Shown here: piece after piece, positions 24,350 through 33,060 of the stretch | Position numbering within the stretch: the first letter of the stretch is position 1 | How the letters are laid out: each line of letters begins with the position of its first letter | Assembly: GCA_002197995.1 (NCBI GenBank) | Contig: NGZR01000009.1 | Coordinates: 248,001-312,000 of the forward strand | Reading direction: 5' to 3' | DNA: 64,000 nucleotides | DNA from: Gaeumannomyces sp. JS-464 | Lineage: Eukaryota; Ascomycota; Sordariomycetes; Magnaporthales; Magnaporthaceae | The notes under the pieces: generated by a model | What the model was told of the DNA's origin: nothing | What the model saw: the letters and a program-made list of their open reading frames with translations, nothing else | The model's database searches: none | Translations under genes and position numbers: made by a program

Positions 24350-25438
24350 ATGTTGTCCAGGGTTCGGAATTTAGTTAGTTAGTTTAGTTCACCTTTGGAC
24401 TAGGACTAATTAATTTAATCCCTAATTGGACTAGGACTAATTAAGGACTAAGTAAATGGATTAATTTAATGCATTTTTAATCCATTTTTAGTTTATTAAA
24501 TAAATATAAAATATTTAAATAAATACAAAATATTTAAATAAATAACCTAATAAATACTTAAATAAATAACCTAATAAATACTTAAATACAAAAGCAAAAT
24601 AATAATAAAATAAATAAATAAATAAAAAGTAAATAAAAAAGCAAATAAATAAACAATTTGTTAACAATCCATATCGTCCTTTATTAAATCACGTATTTTT
24701 GTAATTTTTTCGTTATTTTTACCCATTTCGGTCGTAATATTACCGGGGTTTTTAACCCTATTAGTATTACCGTTATCCTTTTCGTTTTTATTATGCAAAA
24801 CGGAAAGGAAATATTCGCGTTTTTTAGTATAAACGTTATTATTTGGTTGTTTTTTAATTTCCTAACCATTTAGCGCTTTATTTGGCTGTAAAAACCAGCA
24901 TTACTTGTAAAAATGGCCTTTTAATTTGCAATAAGTACAGATTTTAAGCTTTATAGCAGCCGGAATATTGTTATTATACCGGCTAATTCGAGGTTATTTT
25001 AAAATCGATAAAAGCCGTTTAATATCGTTAAAATTTTCGATATCGATAGTAATTTTCGATATCGATGGTAATTTTCGAAGGCATTTTAACGATATTAACG
25101 ATAAATATCGTTATAAAGCGTTATAATAAATGTAATAAATAATAAGTATAAATAATAAGTATAAGTAATAAAGTTATTTAATTTATTAGTAATAAATAAA
25201 AAACGAAAACTAAAAGGTAAAGCGAAAAAAATGGTTAAATTTATAATAGCGATAAAATTTTTAATAATTTCCATTGCTTATTAATATGCATTATATTAAT
25301 AATACGAATATTATTAATATTATTATTAAAATGCACGTATTTATAATAATATTACGTAAATTACGTATTAATAATATAAAATTCCGGAAATTTTTAACAC
25401 ATTTTATTGCTTATTAATATAAAAATATATTAAAAATA
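24350..25438. mobile_element. AT-rich, RIP-mutated repeat remnant with a gag-type zinc-knuckle ghost
   Basis: Composition switches sharply to AT-rich near 24.35 kb. On the minus strand at 24898-24939 the translation CTYCKLKGHFYK, one stop codon, then CW is a CCHC zinc knuckle (C-x2-C-x4-H-x4-C) of the kind found in retrotransposon Gag, so part of this stretch derives from a retroelement reading leftwards. No LTR was found. The remainder is TA-rich sequence without recognisable coding. Confidence 0.55.
24395..24444 (+). repeat. short direct repeat at the left edge of the AT island
   Basis: The 19-mer TTGGACTAGGACTAATTAA occurs twice (24395-24413 and 24426-24444), followed by a further GGACTAA. 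Runs of TTAG precede it. Such subterminal repeats are typical of the end of a DNA transposon, but I did not find the partner end. Confidence 0.75.
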
Positions 25439-27295
25439 ACGTAGTTTAACAGCGAATAAATCACCGCAGCAAGTGGATTACCGACACGCGTCCACGCGTT
25501 AATTAAACTTTACCCGCAAATATTTCCACAACAAACAATGGCAAACATAAACGACGAAAGCAAGGTTATTTTAGCCTTTTATGCTATTAATTCGAATCCA
25601 AAGTTAAACGTCCGGAATGCCGCCAAAATTTACGCGGTTAACTATTTAACCTTTGCCCGGCGTAAAAGCGGCCAACCTGCTCGACGCGATACCATGCCGA
25701 AATTACGGAAATTAACAAAATCCGAAAAAAAGGCGCTTATTAAATACATACTTAAGCTGGATTTTCGCGCGTTTTTTCCCCGGCCTTTTAATGTTAAAGC
25801 TATAATTAACCAACTGCTCGCCGAACGCGACGCGAGCACCGTCGGTAAGTTTTAAATCGAAAAGTTCGTTAAACGCCGCCCGGAACTCGGCACGCGTTAA
25901 ATTCGAAAGTACAACTACTAAAAAGCTAAGTGCGAAAATCCCAAGCTCGTTTTTGCGTGGTTTAACCTTATACGGAACACTATAGCCAAATATGGCATTT
26001 TAAATAACGATATTTATAATTTCGACGAAACCAGCTTCCTTATAAGCATAATCGCCGCCGTTATAGTTATTATAACGTCGAAAGGCCGTAGTAAAGCAAA
26101 GCTGGTTTAGCTTAGTAACCGGGAATGGGTTATAATTATTTAAAAGGTTAATTATTACGGTTAAGCGATTTTTTTTTATTATCGTTAAAAGTAGTACCAT
26201 TTGGTTAATTGGTACTCGAAAACCGACTTTTTACGTAATTGGGTTATTGTAATAAGCGTTAACGGGTGGATTACGAACGAGCTCGGCTTAAAATGGATTC
26301 GGCATTTCGATAAACACATTGCGGCTCGTTTTACGGGGTTTTATCGTTTGTTAATGCTAAACGGTTACAAAAGCCACTATTTGACGGATTTCGAGCTTTA
26401 TTACTAAAAATATATATATTACGCTTTGCATGCTTTCGCATTCGTTTTACTTTTTTTAACCGTTTAACGTTAAATGTTTTAGCCCGTTAAAAAAGGCGTA
26501 CGGTTAACAAATCGAAAACTTAATAAAATCGCACGTTAACCACGTAACTAAAGTCGAGTTTTTTCGGCGTTTAAAACGGCATTTTTGGACTTTATAACCG
26601 AAAAAAAACATTTAAAAAGGTTTTCGAAAAGCTAGCTTTACTTTTTTTTAATCCGGATTTAATTTTGGAAAAGCTAAATGTAAAGTTACGAACTTTAACT
26701 CCTTTAAAAAAGCTTTTAAACAACGCCGAACTTTAAACTTCCAAAACGCTTTAAACAGTTAGGAACGCAATTTCGCAATTCGAACATATTAAAATTCGGA
26801 TTTCCAATTACCGAAATAGCTTTTCGACATTTATACTAGCGGTTATAAACCAGTTAACGAAAAAAGCTAAAGCAATTATGCATCGGGTTAACCTTTTAAA
26901 AAAAAGTGCTTTAAGTTACGAAAAGCGAACAAGGTATTAAGCAAACGCCGAAAGGCTAAAAAAACACGTGTTTAATTAGGAAGGTTATTTATTATAAACG
27001 AAGTACGAAATGTTTTAAACTAGCAAAAGCTAAATGGATAGCTGTAGTAAAAAATGCGCGATTATAAAGGTTAAAAAAGAAAGGCGACGACGATTTGTCG
27101 GTAATGTGGCATTTGCGGCAAAACCGGATATAATGCGCGCATTTGTTAAGAAAAAGTAAAAATGTTTAATATATATAGTTCCGAATAGTTTAAATGGATT
27201 TTTGGCGTTATTAAGTTAGCATGCGCGTTAATTAACCGGAAGTCGGGTGTAAGTGATTTACTCGCTACGGTAATTCACTTGCTGTTAAACTACGT
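25439..27295 (+). mobile_element. pogo-1: Fot/Pot-like pogo DNA transposon, full length, RIP-inactivated
   Basis: 1857 bp, flanked by TA on both sides, with terminal inverted repeats starting ACGTAGTTTAACAGC. Subterminal units resembling AGCAAGTGGATTACC and AGCGAATAAATCACC occur near both ends. The transposase is read from the ATG at 25538: psq-type HTH (DESKVILAFYAINS), CENP-B-type HTH with TMPKLRKLTKSEKKALI and LLAERDAST, then DDE_1 domain with IYNFDETSFL (first catalytic Asp) and LNGYKSHYLTDFELYY, where the second catalytic Asp (LDGHESH in the family) has become Asn and the His has become Tyr. Both fit RIP transitions. About 25 in-frame stops, mostly TAA or TAG at former Gln/Trp codons. 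Not functional. Confidence 0.9.
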
Positions 27296-27717
27296 TACAA
27301 ATTGTTTAATTATTATTAATAATAAATAGTTATTAATAAGTAATATTATAAATATCGTATTAATAATTTAAATTTTCTAGCAATTTTTAGCAATTTTTAG
27401 CAATTTTTATATAATTTTTTTTAATTTTACGCATTATTTTATATTATAAATGCATTTTAACTTATAAATTACTATTTATTACTATTATTTTTACGTAATT
27501 TGCTTATTAATGCTAAATATAATTAATAATACGTACAAACTTTTAAAAATTTAACCTTTAGTATAAATAAACGTAAAGCTTTTTATTTAACCGTTAATTT
27601 TTTTCGTTTTTTTCCAACTTATTAATTATTACACACGCGCACCTTATTACCACTTACCTTTTGCATTAAATACCTTACTTTTAACCTTTTTTTATTATCG
27701 TTTTTATTTATTTAACA
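27296..27717. other. AT-rich spacer
   Basis: Very AT-rich sequence with short repeats (three tandem TAGCAATTTT-like units at about 27379-27410). No coding sense seen. It may be the 5' end of the hAT-1 remnant or older decayed repeat. Confidence 0.5.
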
Positions 27718-29192
27718 TGGATAATATTACTTTATTAACTAACAGTTTTACTTCGAATAATAATTTGGAATATATTACTATTAATAATAATTTCGGTAAT
27801 AATTTTAGTAATAATTTTAGTAATAATTTTAATAACAATTTCGATAATAATTCCGATAATAATTCTAATAATAATTCCAGTAATAATACTAACTAATAAT
27901 AATATAAATTATAAAAACTTATTTTATAACTAACCTAATTATACTTTACCATTAAACGAAAATGAAAAAAGCTATATTTTTCGAAACAATTTATTTACTT
28001 AAACGCTTTTACCAATTAATATAAATAAAAAACGGGAATTTGTTATATAATGCACTACGTGTAAATATAAAAATATCGAAACAGTTAACGGGTTTTTATC
28101 GTTAAATTACTTTCGGCATTATAAAAAAAACACTTTAATATTGCATATAATAAAAAAAGTGAAAAATAAAACAAAAAAAGGAAAATATACCCCAAAATTT
28201 TATATATCGTCGTTTTTATCGAATAATTTAACAAATAATCGAAAACGGTAACGGCAAAATACAATTATAACAAATTTTAACGACGCCGATGCGTATATAA
28301 AATATTATAATTATAATTAATAATAATTTATTTTTTAATATAGTAAAATTGTTAAATTACGTTAATAGCGCGTGCATCGCCACGCTTTGTAAAGCCGTAA
28401 GCTTACGGGCCGTGCGCTTTTACGAGCTTTAAAAAGGGATTTTGCGGTCCTTTTCCTGTAATTAAATTCTTATAAAAACATGCATTACAATAAACACTAG
28501 TTCCAAATTTATAGATTTTTGTTTTTTCCTTTTTGGAAATTTCCGTACTTATAAAAGTACCACTTTTACCATTAAAAATCGAATTCGTTTACCGATTTAC
28601 TTAGTTATTATAATAAAATATCCTTTATTATTAATATTAAAAATTAAAAACAATATTAAATAACACTTATAACGAATATTTTTCGTTATTTAACGATAAT
28701 ATGCGATTACATATTAAAAATAACGGTAAATTTAATATAACATTTAATATATAAACTTTTAAAGTAATTAAAAATTAGTATTTTGGTATTATTATAGTAT
28801 TTATAAATTCCGAATTTAAATTAAATTATAAATTAACTAGATTTAAAAAAAATCGGTAATATAAGCTATATTAGCGAAAATTTATATTTAAAATTTAATA
28901 AAATTTTCGAAAAACATCCATTTATTACAAGTAATAATATTTTGTTAATTACACGGGATAACGCAAGTAATAATAATACTTTTATAAATTATTATACCGA
29001 AAATATTACAAGTAATTTTTACGATATTCTTTATGCAACCTATATATTAAATTTAGTAAGTAAAAATATATTACGCGATTTTTTAAATAATAACGAAAAT
29101 AACGATAATAATAATATTATTACTGCAAAAGTTCGCAAAATTATAACAATATTAAAATATAATAACAAAGCAAAAAGCTATTAATTAAAGTA
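27718..29192 (+). mobile_element. hAT-1: hAT-family transposon remnant, N-terminal and central parts
   Basis: From an ATG at 27718 the reading begins with an Asn-rich segment. About 300 bp later comes a BED-type zinc finger ghost (CTTCKYKNIE ... LSLNYFRHYKK, with its preceding Trp lost). A central part at about 28.94-29.18 kb includes ITRDNASNNNTF, the hAT hallmark around a catalytic Asp, followed by DILYATYILNLVSKNILRDF, the equivalent of the C-x-x-H helix with RIP-type substitutions. Many stops. A 215-bp unit shared with 39.1 kb lies between the two parts. The C-terminal dimerisation part is missing on this strand; the element is cut at 29192 by pogo-2. Confidence 0.72.
28363..28577 (+). 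repeat. shared 215-bp unit, copy 1
   Basis: The same sequence, in the same orientation on the plus strand, recurs at 39104-39320 with mostly transition differences. Shared landmarks are CCGTGCGCTTTTAC, ACATGCATTA and TTTTTGTTTTTTCCTTTTTG. On the minus strand it reads FISTEISKKEKTKIYKF, so it may be a coding remnant. It has no obvious terminal inverted repeats. Confidence 0.8.
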
Positions 29193-31176
29193 ACGTAGTG
29201 TATAAGCGAGTGCCATATATAAGCAAGTGCTACAATTAACGCGTCCACGCGTTAATTTAACTTTATCCACGAATATTTTCACAATAAATAATAGCAAACC
29301 AAAGCGACGAACGCAAAATTATTTTGGCTTTTTAAACGATCGCATCGAATTTACAATTAAATATACAAAGCGCCGTTAAAATTTACGAAATCGACTTTTC
29401 CACTTTCGCTTAGCGAAAGCGCGGCTAATTTGCTTAACGTAACATTATGCCTAAATTACGGAAATTAACGGAATCCGAAAAAAAAGCGCTTATTAAATAT
29501 ATATTTAAGCTAAATTCGCGAGCATTCCCTCCTCGGCTTTTTAATGTTAAAAATATGGCTAACCGATTACTTGCCGAACGCGACGCGAGCGCCGTTAGTA
29601 AAAACTGGGTCGCGAATTTCGTTAAACGCCGCGTAAAGCTCGGTACGCGTTGGATTCGAAAGTACAATTACTAAAAAGCTAAATGCGAAAATCCCAAGCT
29701 CGTTTTTGCGTGGTTTAACTTTATACGGAACATTATAGCCAAATATAGCATTATAAATAACGACATTTACAATTTCGACGAAACCGGCTTTTTTATAAGT
29801 ATAATCGCCGCTGTTATAGTTATTACAATATCGAAAAGCCGTAATAAAGCAAAGCTAGTTTAACTTAGTAACCGAAAATGGGTTATAATTATTTAAAAGG
29901 TTATGTTACGAAATAAAATTAAGGTTAATCCACGTGCATTACAAAGGTAAAAGAGGAACGTTGTTATAACTAGGGCTATAACCGTGCGAAGTTTTTATTA
30001 AAAAACGATTGCACCGTAATAAGTTAATTATTACGGTTAAACGATCCCCCTTTTTATTATCGTTAAAAGGTAATACTATTTAGCTAATTAGTATTTAAAA
30101 ACCGACCTTTTACGAAATTGGGTTATTTTAACGAATTTTAACGGGTGAATTACGAACGAGCTCGGTTTAAAATAAATTTAGCATTTTAATAAACACATTG
30201 CAACCCCCAAAAAAGGGTCCCATCGTTTGTTAATGCTAAATAGGTATAAAAGCTACTATTCGACGAATTTTAAGCTTTATTACTAAAAACATAATATCGT
30301 TACGCTTTATATGCTTTCGCATTCGTTTTACTTTTTTTAACCGCTTAACGTTAAATGCTTTAGCCCGTTAAAAAAGGCGTACGGTTAATAAGTCGAAAAC
30401 TTAATAAGGTTATACGTTAATTACGTAATTAAAGTCGAGTTCCTTTCGGCGTTTAAAACGGCATTTTTTAACTTTATAACCGAAAAAATATTCGAAAAGG
30501 CTTTTAAAAGGTTAGCTTTACTCCTTTTAATTCGGAATTAGTTTTAAAAAAGCTAGATGTAAGGTTACAAATTCCAACTCCTTTAAAAGAGCTTTTAAAC
30601 AACGCCGAACCTTAAACTTCCAAAACGCCCCAAATAGCTAAAAACGCAACTTCGCAATTCGAACACATTAAAACTTAAATTTCCAATTACTAAAACAGCT
30701 TTTCGTTATTTATGCTAACGGTTATAAACTAATTAACGAAAAAGGTTAAAGCAATTATGCATCGGGTTAACTTTTTAGAAAAAAAAGTGCTTTAAATTAC
30801 GAAAGGCGAACGAAACGCTAAGCAAACGCCGAAAAGCTAAAAAAACACGTGTTTAATAAAAAGGGTTACATATTATCGAAAAAATATAAAATGTTTTAAA
30901 CTAGCAAAAGTTAAATAAGTAGCTATAGCAAAAAAATGCGCAATTATAAAGGTTAAAAAAAAAGGTAATAACGACTCGTCGGCGATATAACACCTGCGGT
31001 AAAACCGGATATAATGCGCGCACTTACTAGGAAAAAGTAAAAACGTTCGATATATACAGTTCCAAATAGTTTAAATGGATTTTTAGCGTTGTTAAATTAG
31101 CATACGCGTCGATTAACCGGAGGTTAAGTGTGGGTATAGCATTTGCTTAAATGTGGCACTTGCTTGTAAACTACGT
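29193..31176 (+). mobile_element. pogo-2: Fot/Pot-like transposon, full length, RIP-inactivated, carrying a 118-bp insertion
   Basis: 1984 bp between TA dinucleotides, with ends ACGTAGTGTATAAGC... and ...TTGTAAACTACGT. Its subterminal units (ATAAGCGAGTGCC, ATAAGCAAGTGCTAC) differ from those of pogo-1 and match pogo-3. The transposase is recognisable throughout: TMPKLRKLTESEKKALI-like segment at 29447, LLAERDASAVSKNWVANFVK, IYNFDETGFFISII (first catalytic Asp kept) and a decayed LNRYKSYYSTNFKLYY block (second Asp changed). Many stops. Without the insertion at 29904-30021 the length matches pogo-1 within a few bases. Confidence 0.9.
29904..30021. mobile_element. 118-bp solo-LTR-like insertion inside pogo-2
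   Basis: Comparison with pogo-1 shows 123 bp of extra sequence in pogo-2 at this point. It starts TGTTACGAAATAAAA, ends CACCGTAATA, and is flanked by GGTTA and AGTTA, which match apart from one G/A transition. TG...(C/T)A ends plus a 5-bp duplication are the signature of a small LTR or solo LTR. It does not obviously match the two LTR families seen here beyond the TGTTA start. No coding capacity. Confidence 0.65.
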
Positions 31177-31610
31177 TATGTTTTTAAATAATAAAATATT
31201 TTCGCTTTCGTCGTAAATATTTTCATTTAAATATATTAAATATTTATCGTTTTTTTTTGTTTTTTCTTTCTTTTAAATAATTCGGAATTCGAATCGTTAT
31301 TATCGTTTTTACTACTAGTTTTTTAATAAAAACTAGTATTTAATTTATCGAATAAATTCGTTATATTAGTAATTGGGTTTATTTTATTTTTTAATTTTAT
31401 ATATTCGTATTTTATTAAAGCTTTTGCATTATTTTCGATATTGGGATAAAAATAAAGTAATTTATCCTTTTCGAAATGCGATAATTTATATCGAGGATTT
31501 AATATAATCGATAGTAAATATACCCGGTATTTTTTAAATATATTACTAGTAGGGTTTTTTAAAAAGTACTTATTTAATTTTTTATTCCCGATTCGATTAC
31601 ATTTATATAT
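31177..31610 (-). mobile_element. hAT-2 remnant, C-terminal part
   Basis: The minus strand reads NKKLNKYFLKN, then YLLSIILNPRYKLSHFEKDK (the hAT LxPRYKL motif), then a Lys/Glu-rich stretch and DKYLIYLNENIYD, equivalent to the start of the hAT dimerisation domain. Gypsy-B inserted directly upstream (plus-strand right). The upstream part of the same element appears to be at 39.08-39.71 kb. It ends at the pogo-2 border without the final dimerisation helices. Confidence 0.7.
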
Positions 31611-32057
31611 TGTTACAATTAAGGGTTTGCTCTTAAAGTAAAGCACTTCGAGGGTGGAAAGGACAGTATCGCCGGTTTGGTTAACAAGGGAAACACGTAA
31701 CTTAAAAGGACAATCTAATTACTTGCCCTAAGGGATGCCTGGGAGCTAACTTAAATTAACTAATGCCGAAGCCTTAGTTAAAACTACCTAAAACAATAGG
31801 AAATCCATCCTTTATATATACGCTGCCTTTTGCCATGTGTTAAGTCGGATTTGTAGCTTTGCTACAAATCCACAAATCCCTTTTAAATCTATTGCTTTAT
31901 TACAAATCCACAAATCCCTTTTGGATTTATTGCTTTGTTACAAATCCACAAATCCCTTTTAATTTACGTAACTCCACGTAACCGGGGCGGGGCGGAGCAC
32001 CACTTTAAAACCCCCTCCTGCCTTGCTGTTTTAAGGGCTTGCATGCTGGTCGTAACA
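31611..32057 (-). repeat. Gypsy-B LTR (left; 3' LTR of the element)
   Basis: 447 bp, TGTTACAATT...TCGTAACA, exactly the same length as its partner at 38628-39074. The stretches compared differ only by C/T and G/A. It contains a triplicated CACAAATCCCTTTT-type motif at about 31870-31960 and a CGGGGCGGGGC motif. Confidence 0.95.
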
Positions 32058-32171
32058 TTAGGTTTCCCCTTTTAAGCCAAATCCCTTTGGCCACGTTTTA
32101 TCGCCCCGCTTTTTGTTAATGGTAAGTATTTTCCTTTTTTACCATTTCCTATTTTTTTTTATTTTAACAAA

Positions 32172-32694
32172 ATGTCCGGTCGGGTGCGAAAACGTCCTTT
32201 TGCGAAGAAAACCGTTAGTCGTAAAGAGCTTTTAGCGATTATTTTCCTTAATTGCTACGAAATGCCTTCTTATTCGTACTATTACGAGGTTTTAAAGCGT
32301 AAAAAGTGTAAAGCTTCCTTTTAGGACTCGTTTCGGTGCGTGAAATGTTTTCGAATTAACCGCTCGGGGTGCGACATTTTAAAGCCTTTTCCTTTTAAAC
32401 TTCGGAATATCGTCGTTTAACATTTTAAATTTAAAGCTAAGCTGGAAAAGGCGGAGGAAAAAGTCCTCCGTTTTCGGAAACAAAAACGAATGTGGCTGGA
32501 AAAAATAATGCGCGCGGTGCGTCGCGCATTAACTCGGTGGAAGAATTAAAACGTGTCGAGCGGGAGGAGGCCGACCAGGCGGCCCGCTAAGCTGCCTCGC
32601 TTTCCGAGCCCTTTGTGGCTCCTTTCGTTCCTTCCGGCTGGCAAGTGCCCGGGGTTAATCCTAACCTGGACCTGTTTGCCTTTTTTAATTAAGG
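32172..32694 (+). pseudogene. accessory ORF antisense to gag-pol inside Gypsy-B: Cys-motif and coiled-coil protein, RIP-broken
   Basis: Opposite in strand to gag-pol, in the gap between the end of pol and the left LTR. From the ATG at 32172: a basic start (MSGRVRKRPFAKKTVSRKEL), then a Cys motif FRCVKCFRINRSGCDI, a charged coiled-coil-like stretch (KLEKAEEKVLRFRKQKRMWL, VREEADQ-like continuation in a shifted frame), and a Pro/Phe tail PFVAPFVPSGWQVPGVNPNL ending shortly after at a stop near 32694. About 175 codons, three to four internal stops of the CAG/TGG-to-TAG/TAA kind and one frame change. Repeat-associated fungal proteins with a C-x2-C...C motif followed by a coiled coil resemble this. 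It is not Gag, protease, RT, RNase H or integrase. Function unknown. Confidence 0.7.
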
Positions 32695-32728
32695 TAAGTT
32701 GTAACTTCCTCCAATAACTTTTTTAAGT

Positions 32729-32803
32729 CCTGTAGCGCACTAGGCGTGGCTTTAGTCTTTTTGCCGAGGTTTCGGGTTCGAATCCCGGCATAACCGTAAA
32801 GGT
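32729..32803 (+). ncRNA. tRNA-like sequence 1 in Gypsy-B
   Basis: A perfect T-arm (CGGGTTCGAATCCCG, B-box GGTTCGAATCC) is preceded by a less clear D-arm-like stretch (GTAGCGCACTAGGCGTGG). No convincing acceptor stem can be formed, so this is a tRNA relic or tRNA-derived sequence rather than a working tRNA gene. It lies just after the antisense accessory ORF. Confidence 0.5.
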
Positions 32804-32928
32804 TAACGAGTTTTCGGGCTTACCCCGGAGCTCGTCGAACTTCCACTTTCTTTTTTTTTTTTTTTGCTAACCGTTCGGTGCAAACTTTTTTGCTTTATTT
32901 GGTTTTAATAAATACACCTTTTTTTTAA

Positions 32929-32999
32929 CCTAATGGTATAGTGGTAACATTTTTTACCTTTTAGCCGGAAATTTTAAGTTCGATTTTTAATTAAGCTAA
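32929..32999 (+). ncRNA. tRNA-like sequence 2 in Gypsy-B
   Basis: A-box TGGTATAGTGG and a B-box AAGTTCGATTTTT with expected spacing (about 45 bp), the second looking like a RIP-eroded GGTTCGATCC. The body is T-rich and cannot fold into a good cloverleaf now. Preceded by AACCTAA. Confidence 0.5.
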
Positions 33000-33018
33000 G
33001 GTTTTTCCTATTACGACC

Positions 33019-33060
33019 GTTTATACGTACGGGGCACGGCCGGCGTATGTATAAACGGCT
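33019..33060. other. inverted repeat / hairpin in Gypsy-B
   Basis: CCGTTTATACGTACG and CGTATGTATAAACGG form a near-perfect 15-bp stem around a GC-rich 12-base loop. It lies between the tRNA-like sequences and the 3' end of pol. A terminator or processing role is possible but unproven. Confidence 0.75.
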
